The translations under genes and the position numbers were made by a program. A DNA stretch of 64,000 nt from JADCRZ01 sp031399065. Lineage in GTDB: Bacteria > Bacteroidota > Bacteroidia > Chitinophagales > Chitinophagaceae. Below the pieces are notes generated by a model, which did no database searches, was not told the DNA's origin, and saw only the letters and a list, made by a program, of their open reading frames with translations. Shown here in pieces: positions 17,277 through 25,595 of this stretch; the first letter of the stretch is position 1; every line of letters begins with the position of its first letter. The stretch spans positions 1 to 64,000 of the forward strand of contig JANNOM010000070.1 of assembly GCA_031399065.1 (NCBI GenBank), given 5' to 3'.

Positions 17277-20200
17277 TTAAAATGTTAAGTTAAGACCAAC
17301 GGTAAACGTACGGATATAAGGGTATGCTGCCGTATAGGAATCTGTTTCCGGATCAACACCCGTATACGGAGTTATCAAAAAAAGATTATTACCGTCTACG
17401 CGCACGCGCGCAGCGGAGAACACATTTCCGAATAACTTACGGGGCAGGTCATATCCCAGGGAAACATTCTGCAAACGGATAAACCAGGCGTCCTGAAGAA
17501 AGAAATCGCCCACCTGATAGGGTGAAAATCCCCAGAAAGAACCGGGCTGCGTTGTAGATGGATTAGTGGGCGTCCATCTGTTCTTTACGCTTCGAAATGC
17601 ATTGTATCCATTCGAGTTAACTCCGTAAGCACCGATACCATAAGCAATATAATTAGGATCGGCCAACTGACGCCCGAACAATGCATTAAAATCGAAGTTC
17701 AGACTGAACTTTTTGTACGTTAAAATATTGGTGATGCCCACAGCGTAACTGGGATCGGAGGTGCCCAATAACATCCTGTCCGCTTCATCAATTATCCCGT
17801 CCGCTTTGCCTGTCCTCTGAAATCTTCCATTGGCATCTACTGCAGGGTTTCCATTGGCGTCCCTGGCAAAGCCGTTGATATCTTTTATTTTAATCATTCC
17901 GGGTTTTAGTTCCGGTTGCGATACGGGTACCTTCTCTCCTATCTGCAAAATACCATCGGATACCCTGCTATGAACCGACCTGATAGGATCCTTTTCACTT
18001 TCGTAAACCGCTGGCTTCCAGTCCGGCGACCTTTCTTCCCAATTATCTTTGTAGCGGCCCAATGTAAATGAAGTTCTCCATTGAAAATTTGCCGTTTGAA
18101 TATTGCGGGTATTAATAGTTATTTCAAGTCCCTTACTTCTTGTTTTTCCGATATTATAAAAAATCTCTCTGACCTCATGATATGAATTCAATACCAGGGT
18201 ATCCAGCAAATCGGATATCACATTATTATACACTTCTATAGAACCATCCACTTTACCTTTAAACAGGGAAAAATCCAATCCCAAATTAGCTCCTGTGGTA
18301 GTTTCCCACTTAAGGTCGGGGTTCTCCAGTCTTGACAAAGACACCCCGATGAGCCGGTTGTCGCTGGCAGAAAGCCACGCAGGGTATGCTCCGTAAGCCG
18401 GAAATGCATTGCTGTTAATGGTGGCGTTACCGGTTTGTCCATAGCTAAACCGTAATTTCAACTGGGAAAATACCCTGTTCATACCATTAAAAAAAGGTTC
18501 CTCCGCCACATTCCACGCTACCGCCGCAGAGGGGAACGTACCCCATTTATTATTCCGGGCAAATACACTGGCTCCATCAGTTCGTACGGTAGCTGTAAAA
18601 AGATACCTGCTTTTATAATTATAATTTAACCGGCCAAAATAAGAAGCAATCTTATTTTCTGAACCGGATGACGTAGATGCAAGCGGGGTACTACCGGCAC
18701 CCAGGTTGTTCCATAAAAAAGCATCTGTTATAAACCCTGTGCTTGCGCTTGTGCTGAACCTGTTGATCGTTTTTTGCTGAGAAACCCCACCCAGTATGTC
18801 GAACTTATGGTCCCCTGCAATGGTTTTGTTATAGTTTACGGTTGCTTCCATTAAATAATCGTCTCTATCGTTATTACTGATAAAAGCACGTCCCTGCTCT
18901 AATGCGCCGTTAAGAGTTGTTGTAGGTATATAGCTTTGTCTTTTCGCATAACTTCTGTCCATACCCCCTTTTAAACGGATCACGAGGTTTTTAACAGGTG
19001 TAATGTCGACAAAAGTGTTTAGCAGCATTCGTTCGATGCGTCCTTCGTCGGTAATGGTTAATAAAGAAAACGGGTTGGGCTGGAGTGCCAGTTGCGGATT
19101 CAGCGGGTAATTACCGTCTTCGTCTATTGCCTGTATATGCGGCCCCTGCTGAATAGCAGCCCTGATAACACCCGAATTTTCAAACTCGGCTCCCCCAAGC
19201 TGGGTATTATCATTATCGATTCTGCTGGTGGTTAAATTAAACCCCAGCTTTACATACTTACTTAGTTCCTGATCTATATTAGCTCTTAAAGAATATCTTT
19301 TAAATCCTGAATTTTTTACAATTCCATCCTGGTCATAAAAGTTTCCTGATAAAAGATATTTGGTAGATTTATTACCTCCGGAAACAGTCAGATTATGCTG
19401 CTTGGTAGATCCGTTACGCGTCACCAGGTCCAGCCAGTCGGTTCCTTTGCCAACATTATTAATGGCATTCTGGGTGTAGAGTTTTCTAAAAGGTCCGTTT
19501 ACCGGATTGGCTTCTGCATCTGTCAGCGGCCGCGGTCCATAAGGTCCCGTGTTGTTATCAAACTCCCATTGTTCCCTTGCCGCTTCGTTACGCACCTGCA
19601 TCCATTCATTCAGCGGTAGTACATCAAACGAATTATTATATGGCTGAAAAGAAAAGTTGTTAGCATACTGAACTCTTAGCGCACCATCGGCTCCTCGCTT
19701 GGTAGTGATCAGGATCACCCCATTGGCAGCTCTCGATCCGTAAATAGAGGTGGCACTGGCGTCCTTCAATACCTCTATCGATTCGATATCATTCGGATTA
19801 AAAGAGTTTAAAACACTCTGTGAGCCTGCCTGATACCTGCCGCCGCTTTCGGGTTGCACCAGATCAGAAACAGGAAACCCGTCCACCACTATCAATGGAG
19901 CATTGCTGGCCTTTTCAGATCCTGCACCGCGTATCAATATATCCAATCCTCCTCCGGGTTGTGCACTGTTCTGCCGGATGGTAAGTCCCGCCACTTTTCC
20001 CCGCAGCATGCTACCTATTTCCGGACCGGTAGACATTACCAGGTCTTTTGTTTTTACCGATGAAACCGCGCCCGTGAGATCTCTTTTTCGCTGCGTTCCA
20101 TAGCCTATTACCACCACTTCATCAATGTCCGTGTTTGATACCAGCAGTGTAACATCGATCGTCTTACTGCCTGTTAAAGCTATCTCGCGGGCCGTATAAC

Positions 20201-20435
20201 CAACAGACGTAAAAATGAGCACGCCGGAACCGGGTGCTGCAATGGAGTAATCCCCTTTACGATTGGTAACGGTTAATTTTGTTGTTCCTTTTATCTGAAC
20301 GCTTACATCAGACACAGGAACACCTTCGGCATCGGTTACTTTCCCGGATACCGTTTCCTGAGCATACATTGCATTGGCAAAAGCGGTACATACAAAGAGG
20401 AATAATACAATCTTTTTAAATAATGTAGTTGCCAT
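17277..20435 (-). CDS. SusC/RagA-family TonB-linked outer-membrane transporter
   Basis: A 1052-aa TonB-dependent transporter with a signal peptide ending near AMYAQE. It has a carboxypeptidase-regulatory-like domain (VSGKVTDAEGVPVSDV, about 28-100), the TonB box region DEVVVIGYGTQ near 104-114, a plug (VAGLTIRQNSAQPG, IRGAGS, LKDASATSIYGSRAANGVI) and a C-terminal beta barrel ending TFTVGLNLTF. It imports oligosaccharides into the periplasm with the SusD partner. It leads the minus-strand operon, and a paired LacI-type operator lies 111 bp upstream. Confidence 0.97.
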   Translation of the reverse strand: MATTLFKKIVLFLFVCTAFANAMYAQETVSGKVTDAEGVPVSDVSVQIKGTTKLTVTNRKGDYSIAAPGSGVLIFTSVGYTAREIALTGSKTIDVTLLVSNTDIDEVVVIGYGTQRKRDLTGAVSSVKTKDLVMSTGPEIGSMLRGKVAGLTIRQNSAQPGGGLDILIRGAGSEKASNAPLIVVDGFPVSDLVQPESGGRYQAGSQSVLNSFNPNDIESIEVLKDASATSIYGSRAANGVILITTKRGADGALRVQYANNFSFQPYNNSFDVLPLNEWMQVRNEAAREQWEFDNNTGPYGPRPLTDAEANPVNGPFRKLYTQNAINNVGKGTDWLDLVTRNGSTKQHNLTVSGGNKSTKYLLSGNFYDQDGIVKNSGFKRYSLRANIDQELSKYVKLGFNLTTSRIDNDNTQLGGAEFENSGVIRAAIQQGPHIQAIDEDGNYPLNPQLALQPNPFSLLTITDEGRIERMLLNTFVDITPVKNLVIRLKGGMDRSYAKRQSYIPTTTLNGALEQGRAFISNNDRDDYLMEATVNYNKTIAGDHKFDILGGVSQQKTINRFSTSASTGFITDAFLWNNLGAGSTPLASTSSGSENKIASYFGRLNYNYKSRYLFTATVRTDGASVFARNNKWGTFPSAAVAWNVAEEPFFNGMNRVFSQLKLRFSYGQTGNATINSNAFPAYGAYPAWLSASDNRLIGVSLSRLENPDLKWETTTGANLGLDFSLFKGKVDGSIEVYNNVISDLLDTLVLNSYHEVREIFYNIGKTRSKGLEITINTRNIQTANFQWRTSFTLGRYKDNWEERSPDWKPAVYESEKDPIRSVHSRVSDGILQIGEKVPVSQPELKPGMIKIKDINGFARDANGNPAVDANGRFQRTGKADGIIDEADRMLLGTSDPSYAVGITNILTYKKFSLNFDFNALFGRQLADPNYIAYGIGAYGVNSNGYNAFRSVKNRWTPTNPSTTQPGSFWGFSPYQVGDFFLQDAWFIRLQNVSLGYDLPRKLFGNVFSAARVRVDGNNLFLITPYTGVDPETDSYTAAYPYIRTFTVGLNLTF

Positions 20436-20545
20436 TCATCGCTAGTTTTGGTTGGTTATTGACTGAAATACTGATACTGTAATTTGAGCATTTTTTCCGA
20501 GAAAAAGTTAAGTACGTATGGTATTAAAAACGCATTTAGCCCGCG

Positions 20546-20576
20546 CAAACGCTTGATTTGGCAATACAAACGTTTG
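20546..20576. promoter_or_regulatory. Tandem LacI-type operators upstream of susC
   Basis: CAAACGCTTG (20546-20555) and CAAACGTTTG (20567-20576) start exactly 21 bp apart, two helical turns. The second is a perfect 10-bp palindrome. The same element, and twice the same 21-bp pair, recurs at other promoters of the locus, so these are the probable sites of the LacI regulator encoded at 23407. They are 111-141 bp upstream of the susC start. Confidence 0.75.
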
Positions 20577-20661
20577 CACTATTTTTATTTAACCGCCAAA
20601 CTTGTTCTATTTGATACCTGTAATTGCTTTGAAGCGTGTTATCAATGAGCTTGAATAACTG

Positions 20662-22167
20662 TTACTTTACCTGTAACAGATGATTTAACGCATTGAAACC
20701 TGTGGATGATTCCCATAAATCTTTATTGCCTAATCGTATACTATAAGCAGGATTATTCTGCAAACGCTTATATCCATCCGGTAAATCGAGCAGTACTTCG
20801 TAGGCTCCCTTTTCCGTTCCGGGTGGTAACTTAAATACTTGCTTTAACATCACTTTACCGGTAAACCATTGCTTGATATTAGTCCTGAAATGGAGTCTTA
20901 TGCGTTTTCCTGTGGTTTTATTCCTAAGTATAAGGCGCACAGGTCTTGGATTAAAAGGGGCTGCAAATCCCTTGTTATCCAGCTCTATCTGTACACTGAA
21001 TTCCTTATTAGCTGTTATCGCCGAAGGCAGTATCGCCTGCTGCAATACCAGGCGGTAGCCAAGCTTTTGTTTAATACGCCTCATGCAGCCCAGAGAATCC
21101 CAGTCGTTGTTCACCTGGTTGTTATACGCTGCGTTCAGGTAACTGTAGTGCATTGCCGCCATTTCCTTTTCTGCATGTCCGAAGGGGGCACAATCGTTTT
21201 GCGGACTATAGGCATCATCGCAGGTTTCTCCGCCTACTGCTACATAACGGCTATCGGCTTCAAAATAGTTACGCAGACGTTGATTAGCCGTATCCCTTTT
21301 CTGTACGGAGTTACCATAGTCGTAAAAAGTTCCATAATCATCTTCTGACGCTAAAAAGCTATCGTTGTGAAACCCTACCCGTGCCTTATCGGTCTTTGTA
21401 AGAGCCTCCTGTAAAGTAAGTGGAGCAGAGCCGGCAGAAGCCCGTGGGCCATAAACAAACCGTTGTTTAATTTGTGGTGTCCGCACCTGTACCATCCTGT
21501 CTTCCGGTAAGGCGTTTAGTAACTGTTTCAACAGTTTATTCCGGTCTAACCAACTGCTATCCGCCACTACCCCCAAACCGTTGGTTGATGCATCACCAAA
21601 ATAGTCGGTAAAATAATTTTCGCCCCATATCCCGATAAAACCTTCCTGCATCACCGCGATAATATCCGCGTTTGCCCGGAGTAATGGCTTTAATTGTTCC
21701 ACATGCTTCAATACCATTGCTACAGGGGCATCACCGTAAGGGGGACATATTTTGTATTCGTCGCTGCATGTTCCGCTTTTGGTACTGTTGGTATAAGCGA
21801 AGCGAAGTATTATTTTTAAACCAGCCGCCCGTACTGCATCAAAATCCTTTTGCAAATTCAGTAAAAAATCTGCAGACAGAGGCCGGTTGGTAAATGTATC
21901 CAGTTCGTAACCGCGGTATAGTAAAGACACATTTACTTTATAGGTGGCGCCTGATGGCTGCTGTAATTGATCACGATAGGTAATCAGTCTTTTTTCGTCC
22001 AGTAAAATGAAATTACTGGATTTTGTTCCCGTGGGAATATAAAATCCTCGTTCCGGATTAATAAAATCTTCTTCACTTTCAAGATATGAAAGGGTGATAT
22101 TTTGTGCCTTTACCGGGAAAAAGACTAAGCAAAGGATCGATACCGTAACCATTATACGTATAATCAT
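20662..22167 (-). CDS. DUF4874-DUF4832 exported protein (paralogue of 14368-15741)
   Basis: A 501-aa exported protein with a signal peptide ending near PVKAQN and no lipobox, so probably periplasmic or secreted. It keeps every motif of the 14368-15741 protein: NPERGF at 37-42, ILRFAYT at 120-126, QEGFIGIWGE ending at Glu183, MVQVRTP, RVGFHNDSFL with Asp269, and VGGETC with Glu314. A Cys-rich insertion (GTCSDEYKICPPYG) after the FAYT strand is particular to this copy. The first base of its ATG overlaps the TGA of the acetyltransferase gene (4-bp overlap), so the two are translationally coupled. Likely an endo- or exo-acting enzyme on the same glycan, which is inference. Confidence 0.85.
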   Translation of the reverse strand: MIIRIMVTVSILCLVFFPVKAQNITLSYLESEEDFINPERGFYIPTGTKSSNFILLDEKRLITYRDQLQQPSGATYKVNVSLLYRGYELDTFTNRPLSADFLLNLQKDFDAVRAAGLKIILRFAYTNSTKSGTCSDEYKICPPYGDAPVAMVLKHVEQLKPLLRANADIIAVMQEGFIGIWGENYFTDYFGDASTNGLGVVADSSWLDRNKLLKQLLNALPEDRMVQVRTPQIKQRFVYGPRASAGSAPLTLQEALTKTDKARVGFHNDSFLASEDDYGTFYDYGNSVQKRDTANQRLRNYFEADSRYVAVGGETCDDAYSPQNDCAPFGHAEKEMAAMHYSYLNAAYNNQVNNDWDSLGCMRRIKQKLGYRLVLQQAILPSAITANKEFSVQIELDNKGFAAPFNPRPVRLILRNKTTGKRIRLHFRTNIKQWFTGKVMLKQVFKLPPGTEKGAYEVLLDLPDGYKRLQNNPAYSIRLGNKDLWESSTGFNALNHLLQVK

Positions 22168-23279
22168 AACTTGAAAATTATTTTCTTTTTATAAAGCCAG
22201 TAGCATAAATACCACTCTGCGGAAATAGTTGCGATGGAAGCGCATACCGCGATCCATTTATCATTTATCCCGGTAAAAGCAAGAAAGCCGCTTATAAAAA
22301 CAGAAACTGCCCCGTTTACCCACTGATGGCCGACTGTTTCAAAAAACAGGTATATGAATATCGCATTAACGCCAACCACCACAAATACAAACGCGTAACG
22401 GCTCCAGTGCAAAACATCCATTATCCAGTAAAGTACCGTCATTATTATTAAGACCCACCCTGCAGAAACCAATACGAAAGATGACGTGCTTATTCGCTTT
22501 ATAACCGGAGTAATATTCAATATATCCAGGAAATAGCCGACAAAAAGACAAATGAATGCGGCGGCAATCAGTGTTATCATCTTCGAAACCGCATTTCCTT
22601 CTTTTACCAATACTTTGCCGGCCAGCATGCCCCAAATTGTATGTGCGGCTGTAGGAATAAAATTGATGGCTACCCAGCCATCCGTATTTATCTTTCCCAT
22701 CAACTTCATATCCATCCAGGCACCAAAATTCTTTCCCGCTACGAATGGTTCGTTATATCCTGGCATTAATATAAACCGATAAGCTATTTCAGTTAATAGA
22801 AGAAGGGTTAAAGATAAACCAATCTGAAAAAAAGCGGGTCTTTGTATTATTAAATAAGCGATCAGGGTTGTAAGGGATAATTGAGTAAGTACATTCCATA
22901 ATTCCCAAACAAGCCGGCCGGCATAAATGCAATGCAGAGCCGTGCCGCATATAAATAGTTTTAAACACCTGGCAGCAATATGTTTAAAATTTTGTTGCCA
23001 GGTAATTCCTTTCTTTTTCTTATAATAATAGGATATGTACATGGCGGAACCAGCCATTGTCATAAACGCGGGTTGAACCAGGTCCCAGAACGTTAGACCA
23101 TTCCAGGGGTGATGAAAGAACTGCTGCACTAAAAGTCCCGCAGCGCCAGCCCACTCCATATCCTCTAAAGACTCGTACAGCATAGCACTTTCCGCCATCA
23201 GCAGGATCATAATTATTCCCCTCATCACATCGAGGGACAGCAGCCGTTTGGAAGAAAAACTTTTTTCCGGTATATTCAT
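22164..23279 (-). CDS. HGSNAT/DUF5009-type transmembrane N-acetyltransferase
   Basis: A 371-aa multi-spanning membrane protein (about 10 hydrophobic helices) of the heparan-alpha-glucosaminide N-acetyltransferase family. The start RLLSLDVMRGIIM (12-24) and the segment HHPWNGLTFWDLVQPAFM match the human enzyme region that carries its active His; His56 here has the same spacing to WNGLT. PTAAHTIWGMLAGK and ISTSSFVLVSAGW are also family blocks. Human HGSNAT moves acetyl from cytosolic acetyl-CoA across the membrane onto terminal alpha-glucosamine. Here the likely acceptor is a terminal amino sugar in the periplasm, perhaps alpha-galactosamine given the GH109 gene. It is divergent from lacI and shares its operators. 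Confidence 0.85.
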   Translation of the reverse strand: MNIPEKSFSSKRLLSLDVMRGIIMILLMAESAMLYESLEDMEWAGAAGLLVQQFFHHPWNGLTFWDLVQPAFMTMAGSAMYISYYYKKKKGITWQQNFKHIAARCLKLFICGTALHCIYAGRLVWELWNVLTQLSLTTLIAYLIIQRPAFFQIGLSLTLLLLTEIAYRFILMPGYNEPFVAGKNFGAWMDMKLMGKINTDGWVAINFIPTAAHTIWGMLAGKVLVKEGNAVSKMITLIAAAFICLFVGYFLDILNITPVIKRISTSSFVLVSAGWVLIIMTVLYWIMDVLHWSRYAFVFVVVGVNAIFIYLFFETVGHQWVNGAVSVFISGFLAFTGINDKWIAVCASIATISAEWYLCYWLYKKKIIFKL

Positions 23280-23341
23280 GCCGCTGAAAAATAGACCTAT
23301 TAATTTATACTGCCATATTCTACGAGCCTGGATGCTGCAAA

Positions 23342-23372
23342 CAAACGATTGAAATAATCAGTCAAACGTTTG
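23342..23372. promoter_or_regulatory. Tandem LacI-type operators between acetyltransferase and lacI genes
   Basis: CAAACGATTG (23342-23351) and CAAACGTTTG (23363-23372) begin 21 bp apart, the same spacing as at susC and at 31.6 kb. They lie 63 bp from the acetyltransferase start and 35 bp from the lacI start, so the regulator probably controls both directions, including itself. Confidence 0.77.
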
Positions 23373-23406
23373 CATAAAATATTTGTCGTATATTTATCAA
23401 TATTGC

Positions 23407-24441
23407 ATGGAAAATAAGTTGCCTACTATTAAAGAAATAGCTAAACAGCTGAATATATCTATTTCTACCGTTTCGCGTGCATTGCACGATCATCCCAGCA
23501 TTGGATTGCGCACCAAAACAAGGGTACAGGATCTGGCCAGGCAATTACAGTATGAACCTAATCAAACGGCTATTTTTTTTCAACAGGGCAAAACATTTAC
23601 CATAGGGGTCATTCTTCCCGAATTAAGCGAAGCGTTTTTTTCATCTGCCATTAGCGGAATAGAAGATGCTGCGCATAAATCGAACTATACGGTGCTGCTG
23701 GGTCAGTCGCACGATATAGTAGATAAAGAAAAACAGTTGATCGACACCATGAAAAAGCACCGGGTAGATGGCCTGCTTATTTCCATTTCTAAAAACACCA
23801 CTAACTACGAACATTTCGAAGCGTTGCAGCGCTATAATATCCCGGTTGTTTTTTTCGACCGCATACCCAAGATTCCCAATATTCATTACGTTGCCTGTAA
23901 TATGATCAATGGAACGGTGCAGGCGATCAATTTTCTCTTTAAAAAGGGACACCGGATTATCGGAATGATAAACGGGCCTGAAAAACTACCCGCCGCTAAA
24001 GAAAGGCAGGAAGGTTATATACAGGCCATGACCAAGAGCCGCTTAAAATATGACCCTGCTTTAGTGCTGAACTGCGACCTTACCAAAGCAGGCGTTTGTA
24101 CTGCTACCGAAAAACTGCTCACCGGCAAGCGGCGGCCTACGGCTATTGTGACCTTTAACGATTATGTAGCACTGGATGCCGTGCAGCAGGCGCAGAAAAT
24201 GAAGTTCAAAATTAATAAAGAGGTTTGTTTTGTAAGTTATGCAAACCTTCCACTTAATAATTATACCGCTTTTCCTCCACTGGCATCGGTAGAGCAATTT
24301 CCTTATCAGCAGGGACAGAAAGCAACGGAGACCTTAATCGACCTGCTGCAACAGAAATCAAACAGTGAAACGGACGCTGTCAATGCCACTTATTACAAGA
24401 TTATTCTGGAATCTCAATTAGTGGTGCACGAAGAAAACTAA
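23407..24441 (+). CDS. LacI-family transcriptional regulator of the glycan locus
   Basis: A 344-aa LacI/GalR regulator. From ATG 23407 it starts MENKLPTIKEIAKQLNI with the helix-turn-helix ISISTVSRALHDHPSIG directly after. A TTG at 23383 would add eight unlikely residues. The periplasmic-binding-protein-like effector domain runs from TIGVILPELSEAFFSSAISGIE to the end (VVFFDRIPKI, GHRIIGMINGP, AIVTFNDYVALDAVQQA). Members bind sugars or sugar phosphates and release DNA. CAAACGTTTG sites around it fit the usual LacI operator style (AANCGNTT core), so it most likely represses the susC, acetyltransferase, kinase, GH109/transporter and beta-helix transcripts. Confidence 0.93.
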   Translation: MENKLPTIKEIAKQLNISISTVSRALHDHPSIGLRTKTRVQDLARQLQYEPNQTAIFFQQGKTFTIGVILPELSEAFFSSAISGIEDAAHKSNYTVLLGQSHDIVDKEKQLIDTMKKHRVDGLLISISKNTTNYEHFEALQRYNIPVVFFDRIPKIPNIHYVACNMINGTVQAINFLFKKGHRIIGMINGPEKLPAAKERQEGYIQAMTKSRLKYDPALVLNCDLTKAGVCTATEKLLTGKRRPTAIVTFNDYVALDAVQQAQKMKFKINKEVCFVSYANLPLNNYTAFPPLASVEQFPYQQGQKATETLIDLLQQKSNSETDAVNATYYKIILESQLVVHEEN

Positions 24442-24459
24442 ACCGGTCGGCTTGTTCCG

Positions 24460-24469
24460 CAAGCGTTTG
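24460..24469. promoter_or_regulatory. Single LacI-type operator before the sugar 1-kinase gene
   Basis: CAAGCGTTTG, one mismatch from CAAACGTTTG, lies 18 bp after the lacI stop and 55 bp before the kinase ATG. No second copy at 21-bp spacing is clear here. It suggests the kinase has its own regulated promoter rather than only reading through from lacI. Confidence 0.6.
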
Positions 24470-24524
24470 CACATCGATAACCCAACTTCATTGTATACTT
24501 TCATATTTTATATGTACTTGTATT

Positions 24525-25574
24525 ATGCTGCGAACTATTCTCGATATATACGGACTGGACCAAAATTCAGCGGAGATAAAACCTTTTGGTACGGGATTAA
24601 TTAATAACACATGGACCGTAAATACGGAAGCCGGTAAATTTATTCTGCAGCGCGTTAACCATACTATTTTTAAAACCCCAACCGATATTGCCCATAACAT
24701 TAGTTTGATAGGAACATATCTTTCTGCTTATGCACCAGACTATTTATTTGTAATGCCGCAGAAAACGGTTGAACAGGAAGACATTATTTACTTACCAGGA
24801 GATGGATACTTCCGCATGTTTCCGTTTATAAAGGGATCCGTTACCATTGATGTGGTTACCACCAGTTCGCAGGCATATGAAGCAGCCAGGCAGTTCGGCC
24901 GGTTTACCCGGTTGCTTGCCGGTTTCCCTGCCGACGAAATAAAAATAACCCTTCCGGATTTTCATAATCTTTCATTAAGATATGCACAATTCGAAAACGC
25001 TGTACTCCATGCAAGCCGGAAACGTATGGAAGAAGCCACTGACATTATCACCTTTTTAAAGCAGCAGGTAGAAATCGTACAGATCTTTAAAGAGATCAGC
25101 GGTAATGGATTATTTAAAAAAAGAATTACACACCACGATACCAAAATAAGTAATGTATTATTCGACAAAGATGACAAAGGGCTTTGTGTGATAGATCTCG
25201 ACACCGTGATGCCCGGATACTTCATCAGCGATGTAGGGGATATGATGCGCACCTACCTCTCTCCTGTGAACGAAGAAGAAAAAGATTACAGCCTGATAGA
25301 AATCAGGGACGATTATTTTAAAGCGATTGCGGAAGGCTATCTCAGTGAAATGAACAGTGAACTCACCGGGTTAGAAAAAGAGCATTTTATTTATGCCGGC
25401 AAATTTATGATCTATATGCAGGCCCTTCGCTTCTTAACCGATTACCTGAACAACGATGTATACTACGGTTCCTTATATGAGGGGCATAACCTGGTAAGGG
25501 CAAATAACCAGGTAGCATTGCTGAAGCAACTTATCGTTAAAGAAGAATACTTAAAAAGTCTGATTAGCTTTTAA
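24525..25574 (+). CDS. Phosphotransferase similar to N-acetylhexosamine 1-kinase (NahK-like)
   Basis: A 349-aa APH/choline-kinase-fold protein. HHDTKISNVLF holds the catalytic loop (Asp205, Asn210), and CVIDLDTVMPGY holds the metal-binding Asp224/Asp226. Both positions and wording closely match bifidobacterial NahK, which phosphorylates GlcNAc and GalNAc at C1 in the lacto-N-biose/galacto-N-biose pathway. The GTGLINNTW loop near 22-30 binds nucleotide. With GH109 and galE in the locus, the likely job is GalNAc to GalNAc-1-phosphate. The matching uridylyltransferase is not in the window. Convergent with the GH109 gene. Confidence 0.82.
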   Translation: MLRTILDIYGLDQNSAEIKPFGTGLINNTWTVNTEAGKFILQRVNHTIFKTPTDIAHNISLIGTYLSAYAPDYLFVMPQKTVEQEDIIYLPGDGYFRMFPFIKGSVTIDVVTTSSQAYEAARQFGRFTRLLAGFPADEIKITLPDFHNLSLRYAQFENAVLHASRKRMEEATDIITFLKQQVEIVQIFKEISGNGLFKKRITHHDTKISNVLFDKDDKGLCVIDLDTVMPGYFISDVGDMMRTYLSPVNEEEKDYSLIEIRDDYFKAIAEGYLSEMNSELTGLEKEHFIYAGKFMIYMQALRFLTDYLNNDVYYGSLYEGHNLVRANNQVALLKQLIVKEEYLKSLISF

Positions 25575-25595
25575 CTGGAATAAAAGAATCGGGTA

